A stretch of 64,000 nt of DNA from Slackia heliotrinireducens DSM 20476. Lineage in GTDB: Bacteria > Actinomycetota > Coriobacteriia > Coriobacteriales > Eggerthellaceae. The notes beneath the pieces were generated by a model. It was not told the origin of the DNA. It searched no databases and saw only the letters and a list, made by a program, of their open reading frames with translations. The stretch covers positions 124,001 through 188,000 of the forward strand of contig NC_013165.1 in assembly GCF_000023885.1 (NCBI RefSeq). Reading direction: 5' to 3'. Position numbers and translations under genes: made by a program. This document shows positions 1 through 7,949 of this stretch, piece by piece (the first letter of the stretch is position 1; each line of letters starts with the position of its first letter).

Positions 1-1
1 C

Positions 2-514
2 CAGTTCATGAAGCTGTACCCCTGGGACAAGGTGGCAGAAATCCAGGGCGATCACCGGTTCTTCCAGTGCCAGCACTGCTGCACCGACGAGGTGTGGGAT
101 GCCACCGAACCCGTGGCGAAGATGATCGAGGGCATGGGCGAGGGCCTGGCGGTGCCCGCCGACCTGGTGCCGCGTTGCCCCCATTGCGGCGGCGAGGCGT
201 TCCCTTGGGTGCGCGGCTACGGCAACTTCCTGCAGGGCGAGCTGTATGACGAGCAGTACCGGAAGGTGTCCGACTGGCTTAGCGAACATGCCCAGGAGAA
301 GGTGCTGTTCATCGAGCTGGGTGTGGGCCGCATGACGCCCGCGTTCATCCAGGAGCCGTTCTGGGCGCTGGTTTCGCAGCTGCCGCAGGCGAGCTATGTG
401 GGCATCAACAACGTGACGCAGTTTCTGCCGGAGGTCATCGAGGACCGTGGCATCGCCATCCGCGGCGACATCGCCGAGGTGCTGACGGACGTTCGCGCCG
501 AGATGGGACGATAA
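2..514 (+). CDS. SIR2-like protein, C-terminal part (5' end outside window)
   Basis: The reading frame is open from the first bases and the first ATG at 8 is internal to a sirtuin-like core, so the gene almost certainly starts upstream. What remains resembles the C-terminal half of a Sir2-fold protein: a QGDHRFFQC stretch where classical sirtuins carry the catalytic His motif, then two CxxC zinc knuckles (CQHC near residue 24 and CPHC near 58 counting from base 8), then the Rossmann-like LFIELGVGRMTP segment. The catalytic His position appears to be Gln, as in class M (SirTM) ADP-ribosylating sirtuins. A close relative follows after a one-base gap. Function as NAD-dependent ADP-ribosyltransferase or deacylase is inferred only. 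Confidence 0.7.
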   Translation, partial: QFMKLYPWDKVAEIQGDHRFFQCQHCCTDEVWDATEPVAKMIEGMGEGLAVPADLVPRCPHCGGEAFPWVRGYGNFLQGELYDEQYRKVSDWLSEHAQEKVLFIELGVGRMTPAFIQEPFWALVSQLPQASYVGINNVTQFLPEVIEDRGIAIRGDIAEVLTDVRAEMGR

Positions 515-515
515 C

Positions 516-1358
516 ATGCGGGTCGATGATTTGAGGCGCATCCGCCAGGCGCTTGACACCGCCGACCTGGTGCTTATCGGTGCCAGCAACGGGTTGGACA
601 TGGCCGAAGGACTGAACATCTTCGCGCCGGACGCGCATTTTGCCGAAGCTTACGGCGACCTGGCGCAGGCCTGCGGCGCCCGTTCCGTTTTGGAGGGCAT
701 GTACCGCAGCCGCGGCAATCTGGCGCAGGCTTGGGCGTGGCAGGCCCGATTCGCCTGCCGCGAGTGGCTGGACTACAATCCGGGCGCCGTTATGGAGCCG
801 CTGCGCAAGCTGGTGGGCCAAACGGATCACTTCGTGCTGACCTGCAACACGGATGCCCGTTTCATGCGGGCCGGTTTCGACGAGGCCTTTGTCATGCAGA
901 CCGAAGGCACCGTGGCACGCATGGTGTGTTCCGCCAGTTGCTGCGACGAGCGCCATGCATCCGCCGAGGCTGTGCGTGCGCTGGATGCGTCCATTGCGGA
1001 AGGCGCTGTGGACCTGCGGCTCATTCCTGCGTGCCCGCACTGCGGCGCGCCTTTGACCCTGGCCGTCGACGAGATGCGTCTGCAGCATCCCGATTCCGAA
1101 ATCGCAGGTCAGATGGATGTGCTTAGGGACCTTCTCGCGCGTCGTCGTGGCGGCAACATCGTGGTGCTGGAGCTGGGTGTGGGCCTGCGCAACGGCGTTA
1201 TCAAGCAGCTGCTGGCCCGGACGGCGGCGGGCGAGCCGAACCTCACCTACGCCATTTTCAACTACAACCAGGTTGTCTTCCCCCAAGGACTGGAGGCGCG
1301 CTGCGTCGGCGTCGACGGCGACATGGCGCAGGCCTTCGAAACGATGGCGCGCCTGTAA
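516..1358 (+). CDS. SIR2-like protein, second tandem copy
   Basis: A 280-residue sirtuin-fold protein. The N-terminal GASNGLDMAEG (about residues 22-32) corresponds to the NAD-binding glycine loop but lacks the classical GIPDFR. LTCNTDARF (about 109-117) corresponds to the TQNxD motif, followed by MQTEG where the catalytic His is normally found, so the usual His is Gln. One zinc knuckle, CPHC, is seen near 175 and a CC pair near 147. NIVVLELGVGLRN resembles the distal Rossmann strand. The NxD-then-Gln pattern is that reported for class M sirtuins. It begins one base after the preceding sirtuin-like gene ends, so the two are cotranscribed. Substrate is unknown. Confidence 0.7.
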   Translation: MRVDDLRRIRQALDTADLVLIGASNGLDMAEGLNIFAPDAHFAEAYGDLAQACGARSVLEGMYRSRGNLAQAWAWQARFACREWLDYNPGAVMEPLRKLVGQTDHFVLTCNTDARFMRAGFDEAFVMQTEGTVARMVCSASCCDERHASAEAVRALDASIAEGAVDLRLIPACPHCGAPLTLAVDEMRLQHPDSEIAGQMDVLRDLLARRRGGNIVVLELGVGLRNGVIKQLLARTAAGEPNLTYAIFNYNQVVFPQGLEARCVGVDGDMAQAFETMARL

Positions 1359-1383
1359 CTCGTAAGTGCGCCCGATAGCGAAA

Positions 1384-1418
1384 TGGCCCGACCGGCAGGT
1401 GCCGTGTCGGGCCGTTGC
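1384..1418 (-). terminator. Hairpin between convergent genes
   Basis: Perfect 8-bp arms GGCCCGAC (1385-1392) and GTCGGGCC (1406-1413) with an inner CGGCA/TGCCG pairing. Read on the minus strand it is followed by an ATTTC stretch, so it best fits termination of the alcohol dehydrogenase gene ending at 1438. It lies between two convergent genes and may act both ways. Confidence 0.55.
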
Positions 1419-1437
1419 GGTTGCGGGGCGTGAGCTT

Positions 1438-2409
1438 CTACTCGAAGTCGGAGTCCTGGGTGCGCATGACCAGGCGGCCGGGAACGCCAGCGCCGTCCAG
1501 CAGGTCAAGGCCTTCGGGAACCTTGTCCAGAGTGGTTTCGATGGCATTAATGGTGAGGTCACCGGTGGCCATAAGGGCGATGACGTTCTCGATGCTTTCC
1601 TTCGTGCCTCCCACGGAGCCGCGCAGCTCAGTCTGCATGTTGATCAGCGCGTTCGTGTTGACGGTGGTCTCCAGCTTGGTCATGCCGACAACGACGACGC
1701 GGCCGCCGGGCTTTACGGCCAGCAGAGCGTCGGAGGTGGTCGTTCCGGCGCCGGCGAAGTCGACTACCACGTCGAGCTGGTCGTCCTTGAAGTCGAGGAT
1801 GCTGTCGGCCGTCTTGTAGGCGCCCAAAGACATGGCGTCGTCCTTGGCCTGCTGCTTGCGGGTGGCGCAGTAGACCTGGGCGCCCTGCAGCACGGCGATG
1901 CGGGTGGCGACGCGGCCAAGACCGCCGACGCCGATGATGCCGACCTTCGTGCCTTCACGTACTTCGGCACGGTCCACGACGGCATGATAGGAAGTCATGC
2001 CTGCATCGGTGGATGCCGCCGCCTGCACGATGTCCACCGAATCCGGGACTTTGATGAGCACGTCTTCGGGAGCTGCGGTGTAGTTGGCGTAGCCTCCGTC
2101 ACGGGTGTAGCCCTGGGCGGTGCCGTCGATGCCGGAATACATGGGCCAGATGCAGACGCGGTCGCCGACCTTGAAGTTCTTCACATCGTCAGCGATCTCG
2201 ATGATTTCGCCGGCAGTCTCATGGCCCAGGATGCGCGGCGTGCTGATAAGGTTCAACCAACCTGGATCATGCAGTGCGGAAGTGTCGCTGTGGCACAGGC
2301 CGCATGCAAGCACTTTGATCAGGCAGTAACCCGACTTCAGCTCGGGCATGGGCTTCTCGACGAAAACGAGGGGCTCGTCAGTGCCGGTGAATTGCCAACC
2401 TTTAAGCAT
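1438..2409 (-). CDS. Zinc-binding alcohol dehydrogenase (MDR family)
   Basis: A 323-residue medium-chain dehydrogenase that probably oxidises or reduces an alcohol or carbonyl with NAD(P). The N-terminal GroES-like domain has the catalytic zinc ligands Cys (CGLCHSD, near residue 36) and His-Glu (GHETAG, near 63). The Rossmann domain carries VGIIGVGGLGRVAT near 154-168. The four-cysteine structural zinc lobe of classical ADHs is missing: the corresponding segment (about 85-105) contains only one Cys. The start is backed by an AGAGGAGG ribosome site just upstream. It stands alone between convergent and divergent neighbours, so the substrate cannot be inferred. Confidence 0.85.
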   Translation of the reverse strand: MLKGWQFTGTDEPLVFVEKPMPELKSGYCLIKVLACGLCHSDTSALHDPGWLNLISTPRILGHETAGEIIEIADDVKNFKVGDRVCIWPMYSGIDGTAQGYTRDGGYANYTAAPEDVLIKVPDSVDIVQAAASTDAGMTSYHAVVDRAEVREGTKVGIIGVGGLGRVATRIAVLQGAQVYCATRKQQAKDDAMSLGAYKTADSILDFKDDQLDVVVDFAGAGTTTSDALLAVKPGGRVVVVGMTKLETTVNTNALINMQTELRGSVGGTKESIENVIALMATGDLTINAIETTLDKVPEGLDLLDGAGVPGRLVMRTQDSDFE

Positions 2410-2789
2410 GGTATCCTCCTCTGGACGTGATTAATTATTACCATGATTAAAGAATACGCTCGAATAAGTTCGCTTTGGTTAGCTATCTCTCTTCATGGGT
2501 AGGCATTGTTGGGTAAACGGCAAGCGCGCAGGGCAGGAAGCAAAGTTTGGGACACGTGGCCATGCCGTTTGCGGCATGAAGGGATTGGGTGCAAACGTCG
2601 AACGCGCGCTCTCGGCGAGAATCGGCGTTGCCGAACAGTTAACTTGCCTACTCGGCGTTTTCCCAGGTAGAATGGACGCAACCAATAGTTGCGGGAATTG
2701 CGCACTAGAATTGCTGGCGAAACGGAGGGGCTGCCGCTTAGACTTCATGGGGGTCGACCATTGAAACCCAAGCCGAGGAGGAGACGTTC
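2410..2789. other. Intergenic gap between divergent genes
   Basis: This 380-base gap must hold the promoters of the leftward dehydrogenase and the rightward XRE-type gene. Open frames here (for example 2495-2764 forward) have no ribosome site and no recognisable composition. I see no convincing sigma-70 hexamer pair. A GAGGAGGAG ribosome site lies at the right end, just before 2790. Confidence 0.4.
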
Positions 2790-4169
2790 ATGAATTACGA
2801 GGTTGCCGAGCGCTTGGCAGAATTACGGCGCGCCAAAGGATTGAGCCAGGAGGAGCTTGCCCATGAACTCGGTTTGTCGCGGCAGGCCGTTTCGAAATGG
2901 GAGCGGGCCGAAAGTTCGCCCGACACCGACAACCTGATTGCTCTTGCGAAGCTCTACGGGATGACGCTTGACGAGCTGGTCCATGGCCCGGCCGAGGCAG
3001 TTGGCCATGCCGATTCAGGTGACGATGCGGATGCTCCCGATGGTGCTGATGAGTCCCTCGCGGAAGCGTCCGAAACGACGGCTTCGCCAAACGAATCCCT
3101 TCTTAACCAGGCCTCTGGCAGCGGTTCGGCAAACGGAGGTTCCGCCTATGCCCATGCGTCTTCGGCTGGCGATGCTACGGGTCCGCTTCCGTATTCGCCC
3201 ACGCCGCCGGTGGGTTCGGCGACGTATGCGGAGACGGAGGCGCACGTGGCACGCAAGGTCGCAATCGCCGTCGTAGCCACGTTGGCGGTGCTCGGGTTGC
3301 TTGTGGCGCTTGTCACGATGTTGGCGAATCGATCCTCGAGTGTGGCGGATGTTCCGTCGGCCGAAGTGTCCGAGGCGCCCGCAGGCGAACCAACTCGTGT
3401 CGAAACTCCTGATCAAGAGACGGGCGGAGGATTCGTTGCGGCAAACGAGGTGACCAGTCTGTCCATCCGCTGGGTATCGGGCGGTGCGGACATCGTGGTC
3501 GTCAGAGATGAGGAGACGGGCGGCAACATCGAGTTCGACGAAGTTGTCGAGTCGGGAGACAATGCCGAGGCCATGACGTACACGCTTCAAAATGGAAGGC
3601 TGACGCTGTTGTACGGTCAGCCTGGCGCAGCCTACAACATGTGCAACACCAGCTGCGCACCCAAACAGCTGACCGTGAAGATACCCGAGAGCTGTGCATC
3701 CCAGCTCGGCGTCTTCGAGCTTGAAGCAGGAAGCGGACACTACGTAGTTGGGGAAGGCATCGTGTGCAGGGAACTAGACGTGGACGTAGCATCCGGCTCG
3801 GTAAGGATCGGCTCCATCGACGCGGATGACGTGGAGCTGGAAGCCGCAAGCGGCGACCTGTCGGTCGGCGGCATGTTCGGGCTTCTGGATGTGGACGTGG
3901 CCAGCGGAAGCGTCGCCGTTTCGTGCGTCAACGAAGTGCCTTCCCATGTAGACGCCGATATTGCCAGCGGACGGTTTGAACTGCTGCTTCCCGCGGACCG
4001 CGGGTTCACCGCGCGTGTCGAGGTGGGCTCGGGGAACGTGAGTTCGGAGTTTCCTGGCACCACGTCCAGCGGCGGGCGTCATGAGTCTGTGTATGCAGGT
4101 GGTGACGGCAGCGTCAAGGTGGATGCCGAAGTCGCCAGCGGAGAGTTGGTTTTCGGGACCAGCGATTAA
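2790..4169 (+). CDS. XRE-family HTH protein with membrane span and DUF4097-like beta repeat domain
   Basis: A 459-residue fusion. Residues about 5-60 form a Cro/C1-type helix-turn-helix (LSQEELAHELGLSRQAVSKW). A low-complexity acidic and Ser/Pro linker follows, then one membrane segment at about 156-178, then a C-terminal beta-ladder domain resembling DUF4097 putative adhesins. That domain has recurring short A-S-G units (VASGSVRIG, AASGDLSVG, VASGSVAVS, IASGRFELL, VGSGNVSSE, VASGELVFG). The topology would place the DNA-binding end in the cytoplasm and the beta repeats outside, suggesting a transmembrane transcription regulator. The start follows a strong GAGGAGG site. The ligand and target genes are unknown. 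Confidence 0.75.
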   Translation: MNYEVAERLAELRRAKGLSQEELAHELGLSRQAVSKWERAESSPDTDNLIALAKLYGMTLDELVHGPAEAVGHADSGDDADAPDGADESLAEASETTASPNESLLNQASGSGSANGGSAYAHASSAGDATGPLPYSPTPPVGSATYAETEAHVARKVAIAVVATLAVLGLLVALVTMLANRSSSVADVPSAEVSEAPAGEPTRVETPDQETGGGFVAANEVTSLSIRWVSGGADIVVVRDEETGGNIEFDEVVESGDNAEAMTYTLQNGRLTLLYGQPGAAYNMCNTSCAPKQLTVKIPESCASQLGVFELEAGSGHYVVGEGIVCRELDVDVASGSVRIGSIDADDVELEAASGDLSVGGMFGLLDVDVASGSVAVSCVNEVPSHVDADIASGRFELLLPADRGFTARVEVGSGNVSSEFPGTTSSGGRHESVYAGGDGSVKVDAEVASGELVFGTSD

Positions 4170-4194
4170 ATAGAACGTTTCACATCCGATAAAC

Positions 4195-4236
4195 GAAGCG
4201 CGTCGGCGGCTGCGGCTGTCGGCGCGCTTTTCTTTC
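4195..4236 (+). terminator. Rho-independent terminator
   Basis: A GC-rich inverted repeat with arms of about 13-15 bases (AAGCGCGTCGGCGGC against GCTGTCGGCGCGCTT, allowing G-U pairs) is followed by TTTTCTTTC. It lies 25 bases after the XRE/DUF4097 gene. Confidence 0.7.
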
Positions 4237-4398
4237 GGGACGCCGATCCTTGTTTGAGCCGCGTTTCCCCGTGTGACCCACGCTCATCACGGGATGCAAA
4301 ATGGTGTCGATGCGGGCAGGTGCATGGTCAAGCCGCATATGCTGCGCGATAATGGAGCGTAGTCCAAGTTCGCGATGATTTCGAAAGGGTATGCAGCC

Positions 4399-6204
4399 AT
4401 GTCCAAAGAGACGGAAGCCTTCGATGGCGCCGAAGAAACCCGTGCCGACCAGATGCCGTACCGGTTCGACGTCAGCCGATGGGCGCCCTATGTTGTGAAG
4501 GCCGCCATCGCGCTAGGCGTCATTTACCTGGTGGCCAAGGCCGTGCCGAAGGCGACGCCGCTGGCCGCCGGCCTGTGCTGGGCTGTCCTGAGCGCCGTGG
4601 TCGCCATCGGCATCGCGTATCCTTACGTCATTCGGAAGCTCATCAACCGTCACGAGTACGAGCCGGGCGGACGGCTGTCCCAGCTGAACGACGGCAGAAT
4701 CGTTCGCCTGACCATCAGCTTTGTCGCCGCTGCGGTTTTGGTCGCTGGGCTTCTGTTCGAAATCACCAAGTGGGGTGCGGCCGAATGGGCGATCTCCGTG
4801 TTGGCTATTCCGGTGTTTCTCGGCTGTTACCTGCTGGTTTGGCGCATCCTGAAGAAAGAGATCCGCGAGCAGTTCCGTATAGCACGCGCCATCCAGGTGG
4901 CCCGCATTGCGACTGCCGCCTTACTGTGCATCCTCTATATCGCGGTACTCGCGCTTGCTCCGGCCGATACGTTCGCCAACGCCACCGAGGCGTTTCTGGC
5001 ATCGGCCAACCCCTTCGAAGGCTCGCCATCCACGCTGCTCTGCGAAGGCGGCAAACTGGCCGCGCTCGTCAATGGGGTGTTCGCCTACATGATGTCGGCG
5101 GTCGCCCAGGCGTCGTTTAAGGCTTACATCGTGTGGAAGGTGCTGATTGCGGCATCCACGTTCTACAGCATCAGCGCGGTCATGGGGCTGTGCGCTCTCG
5201 AGGCCTCGGAAGTCCGGAGCGAATTCACTTCCATCGATCGGATTACCGACAAGAATGCGCCTCTGGTCAAGCGTTTCGTGGGCGTGGCGCTGCTGCTGCC
5301 GCTGTGCCTGACGGCTCTGTTCGTGGCGGCGGACGGCAAGGCCGCCCAAGTCGCGCAAACCCAGGAATACACTGCGGTTGACCAGTACATCCGCAACCAG
5401 GTGGGCCTGACCGTGTGCGTGATCGACGGCAAGACCTACGATTACGATGCCGTTCAGGACTTTCTCAAACGGCTGGACGCTGATTCGCTCAGCCTGAGCG
5501 AAGAGGCCGCCGCCGAGCTGACGCCGCTCATCAACGAGGCCTTCGACCAGCGCATCGACAACGTGGACGTCTATCTGGACTGGTACTACAGCCTGGAGGC
5601 GGATTACGAATGCCTTGGGCATCTCGTGGACAGCACTGTCGAGGACTTCATGGCCGACCAGCTGGAAGCTTCCCTGAGCGAAGGGGTGGACGACACGCTG
5701 CTCAACGAGCGGGTGGCGTATTGGGCCGAGCAGGCTGAAGCGCTTGAAGCAGCGGCTCATGAGGAGCTTGCCGCCTACGAGGTTGACGTGCCTGAATGGC
5801 TCATCCAGACAAAGCAGGACATCGACATGGAGGCGTTCAACACGTCCTTCAACAGAACCGAGCGCCTTGAGGACATGGGTGTGCGCCTTACGGCCGCTGG
5901 CGTTTCGGCGGTGGTCATAAACCACGTGGTTGCCAAGAAGCTTGTCAGCAAGTTGTCTAAAAAACTCGCTGCTAAGCTGGGCATTTCCTCAGCTGAGAGA
6001 ATCGCGTCGCTAGGGTTTACCGCCGCGGGTCCTTTGGGCGTGGTTGTGAAGATCGGCGCCGACGTTGCGACGACCGTCGTTTTGGACAGCGTGTTCCTGA
6101 CGCTTGATGAGAAGCTGCATCGCGACGAGTATAAGCAGGAGATTATTGCTGGCATCGAAGACCAACGTGCAGAGATGTTGGCCCTGGTGGGCGGCACGGC
6201 TTAA
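4399..6204 (+). CDS. Multi-pass membrane protein of unknown function
   Basis: A 601-residue protein I do not recognise. The start at 4399 is preferred over an ATG at 4375 because GAAAGGG lies about nine bases before it. The N-terminal third has roughly four to five hydrophobic segments (about residues 25-70, 105-125, 128-150, 170-190), with another near 240-270 and near 295-315. A long, mostly acidic and probably extracytoplasmic region follows (about 320-500, rich in Asp/Glu with VYLDWYYSLE). The C-terminus has hydrophobic stretches (LTAAGVSAVVINHVV and GFTAAGPLGVVVKIG) and a short charged tail. It is encoded alone, with a tail-to-tail overlap with the PhzF gene. No enzymatic motif was found. 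Confidence 0.6.
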   Translation: MSKETEAFDGAEETRADQMPYRFDVSRWAPYVVKAAIALGVIYLVAKAVPKATPLAAGLCWAVLSAVVAIGIAYPYVIRKLINRHEYEPGGRLSQLNDGRIVRLTISFVAAAVLVAGLLFEITKWGAAEWAISVLAIPVFLGCYLLVWRILKKEIREQFRIARAIQVARIATAALLCILYIAVLALAPADTFANATEAFLASANPFEGSPSTLLCEGGKLAALVNGVFAYMMSAVAQASFKAYIVWKVLIAASTFYSISAVMGLCALEASEVRSEFTSIDRITDKNAPLVKRFVGVALLLPLCLTALFVAADGKAAQVAQTQEYTAVDQYIRNQVGLTVCVIDGKTYDYDAVQDFLKRLDADSLSLSEEAAAELTPLINEAFDQRIDNVDVYLDWYYSLEADYECLGHLVDSTVEDFMADQLEASLSEGVDDTLLNERVAYWAEQAEALEAAAHEELAAYEVDVPEWLIQTKQDIDMEAFNTSFNRTERLEDMGVRLTAAGVSAVVINHVVAKKLVSKLSKKLAAKLGISSAERIASLGFTAAGPLGVVVKIGADVATTVVLDSVFLTLDEKLHRDEYKQEIIAGIEDQRAEMLALVGGTA

Positions 6205-6986
6205 GGCAGCGGCGCCACGATTTCCGACACGGCGACCAAGGAGGCTTCGCCGCCGATTTCGACGCGGCCTTCGCCCAACGGCCGACAACGCAGATACCCG
6301 CCGCGTTCGGAGGCCTGATAGGCGAGGACTTCGGACTTGCCCAGCTCACGGCACCAGAAGTCTGCAATCTGACAATGGGCCGATCCGCAAACCGGGTCCT
6401 CGGGAATGGCAAGTTTCGAACAGAAGCTCCGCGAGACGCAATCCACGTCCGTGCCGCGGGCCGTGGCGTTCTGGATGCGCCCAGGAATCGTCATGAGCAG
6501 CGTCTGATCGGGGCGCATGGCGCGCACGGTCTCTTCGTCGTCGAACACGCAGATCAAGTCCAGACCCAACACGGCGCGGCTGGGACGTGCGCCGAATGCG
6601 GTGGTCATTTCGTGGGTCACGGGAATCTCGCGCAGCTCATATGTAGGTAGGTCCATCAAGAAGGCGTCGCCGTCGCGGCGGATGACGAGTTCGCCGCCCA
6701 AGGTGTCGAAACGCACCTCGTCAAGGCCGGGTTCGATCTGCTCCATGACGGTATAAGCTGAGGCCAAGGTGGCATGCCCGCACAGTTCCACCTCGCAGCC
6801 GGGCGTGAACCAGCGCAGGTGGTAGCGTCCGTTGCCGCCCACGATGAAGGCCGTTTCCGAGAGATTGTTCTCCCGGGCGAGCAGCATCATGGACTTTTCG
6901 GTGGGCCACGCATCCATCACGCACACGGCAGCGGGGTTGCCGGTAAAAGGCCGGGGCGCAAATGCGTCGACTACGTACTGCTTCAT
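6201..6986 (-). CDS. PhzF-family isomerase/epimerase
   Basis: A 261-residue member of the PhzF family, which has the two-domain diaminopimelate-epimerase fold and isomerises small carboxylic substrates. Family features seen are the N-terminal VDAFAPRPFTGNPAAV, the catalytic Glu in NNLSETAF (residue 44), RWFTPGCEVELCGHATLA (about 58-75) and EDPVCGSAHC (about residue 200). The length is typical or slightly short. Its stop codon overlaps that of the convergent membrane-protein gene by a few bases. The actual substrate cannot be told from sequence. Confidence 0.88.
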   Translation of the reverse strand: MKQYVVDAFAPRPFTGNPAAVCVMDAWPTEKSMMLLARENNLSETAFIVGGNGRYHLRWFTPGCEVELCGHATLASAYTVMEQIEPGLDEVRFDTLGGELVIRRDGDAFLMDLPTYELREIPVTHEMTTAFGARPSRAVLGLDLICVFDDEETVRAMRPDQTLLMTIPGRIQNATARGTDVDCVSRSFCSKLAIPEDPVCGSAHCQIADFWCRELGKSEVLAYQASERGGYLRCRPLGEGRVEIGGEASLVAVSEIVAPLP

Positions 6987-7128
6987 AGGTCCGCCGTTTC
7001 CTCGTCTCGGGTTGTCGCCCCGGTATTATACCGTTTAGATGTCGGTCGGCATATATCCGATGTCACATCGGCCTCCGCGCGTTGCATTTGGCGTGCGCGG
7101 CGGGGTTCAAGAGTGGCTTTCGAAGGCT

Positions 7129-7349
7129 TCGTGCAACGAGAATCTGAATTTCTGTGCACTTAGAGGGATAATCTGTAAACGCGACGCTCTCTTCGAGGCT
7201 TTCGGGGCTGACAGATGAAAAAATAAGAAACACATAATGCGAATCTGTGGCATAAAATTGTCCATCGCAGCGATAGATGCCTCCACATGCGGGCTCGTCG
7301 TGCAGATTATCCCCCTAAGTGCACAGCGACGGCGTTTTTCGTTGCACGA
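7129..7349. repeat. Inverted repeat pair 1 (47-base arms, 127-base AT-rich centre)
   Basis: Arm 7129-7175 is the reverse complement of 7303-7349 at about 38 of 47 positions, including an uninterrupted CTGTGCACTTAG and GGGATAATCTG. The centre (7176-7302) is AT-rich. Confidence 0.8.
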
Positions 7350-7433
7350 CACTCCGTTCGCGACATTGAAGCCACCCCGCGTGCCTTCGCGATCTCCCGC
7401 TGCCCACTCCTTTCGTCGAAATGGGCCTTAGCC

Positions 7434-7591
7434 GCCAAAAAAACAAGTAATGCACGACTTGGGAAGCGAACGTGTCGGTCCCGAAATATGCAGGTGTCTC
7501 TGACCTGATGCTTTAGTAAAGCATTTCCGACGGCATTCCAGTGGTTAGTCTTGAGCGCACTCCAAGTCGTACACTACTTGTTTTTTCTGGC
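7434..7591. repeat. Inverted repeat pair 2 (about 30-base arms)
   Basis: Arm 7434-7462 (core AACAAGTAATGCACGACTTGG without its last base) pairs with 7562-7591 (core CCAAGTCGTACACTACTTGTT without its last base) at about 26 of 30 positions with one gap. The 99-base centre contains a small TGCTTTAGTAAAGCA palindrome. Confidence 0.75.
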
Positions 7592-7687
7592 AGAAAACGG
7601 GGTTTTGGCCTGAAGGAGGCGACCGGGTGGGGATGCGGAGAGGCGCACCTCTGTCAAATTATTTCGACACAGAACCGAGCGAAGGCG

Positions 7688-7805
7688 CTCTAACGCAACT
7701 TTTCTGTCGTTAGAGCGTCGCGAAGGATTCTAACGACACTTTAAGCCCGAAAAGTGTCGTTAGAGCATCGAAGCGATGCCTAATGCAAGAAAAGTGTTGT
7801 TAGAC
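7688..7805. repeat. Three clustered TCTAACG palindromes
   Basis: The middle unit is a perfect 14-bp inverted repeat (TCTAACGACACTTT, 7729-7742, against 7751-7764) with an 8-base loop. The left unit (about 7689-7716) has arms CTCTAACG/CGTTAGAG. The right unit (about 7778-7805) is a degenerate copy containing AAAAGTGTTGTTAGA. Confidence 0.7.
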
Positions 7806-7949
7806 GGTCGGGCGTGCGCTGCGGTCTTTCGGCTTGGGTTGTGCCGATGCGCGGAGCCTCGCGATGCGTACGAAGCGAGCAAGCATATATCATGGTGTGG
7901 TATAACGGGGAACGAACGTTACGTGGGTTTGAGTATGAAAGGAACGTTC

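Larger units (their letters stand above)
6987..7949. repeat. Repeat-rich non-coding region upstream of the NAD(P)HX dehydratase gene
   Basis: About 960 bases without a supported gene. From left to right it holds a 47-base inverted repeat pair (7129-7175/7303-7349), a second pair (7434-7462/7562-7591) and three clustered palindromic TCTAACG units (7688-7805). Short open frames inside, such as 7107-7352 reverse and 7237-7431 forward, give near-identical peptides only because they read the two arms of the same inverted repeat. No ribosome site supports them. Confidence 0.6.

Noticed and set aside
435-1562. Long reverse-strand open frame over the sirtuin-like gene
   Set aside because: Shadow of the high-GC coding strand: rich in Arg, Ala and His with no ribosome site, and it overlaps two well-supported genes.
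2495-2764. 89-residue forward open frame in the adh/XRE gap
   Set aside because: No ribosome site and no recognisable composition; an equally long reverse frame covers the same DNA.
7107-7431. Two short open frames on opposite strands giving similar IIPLSAQ-type peptides
   Set aside because: They are the two arms of the inverted repeat read in the same sense; no ribosome sites.
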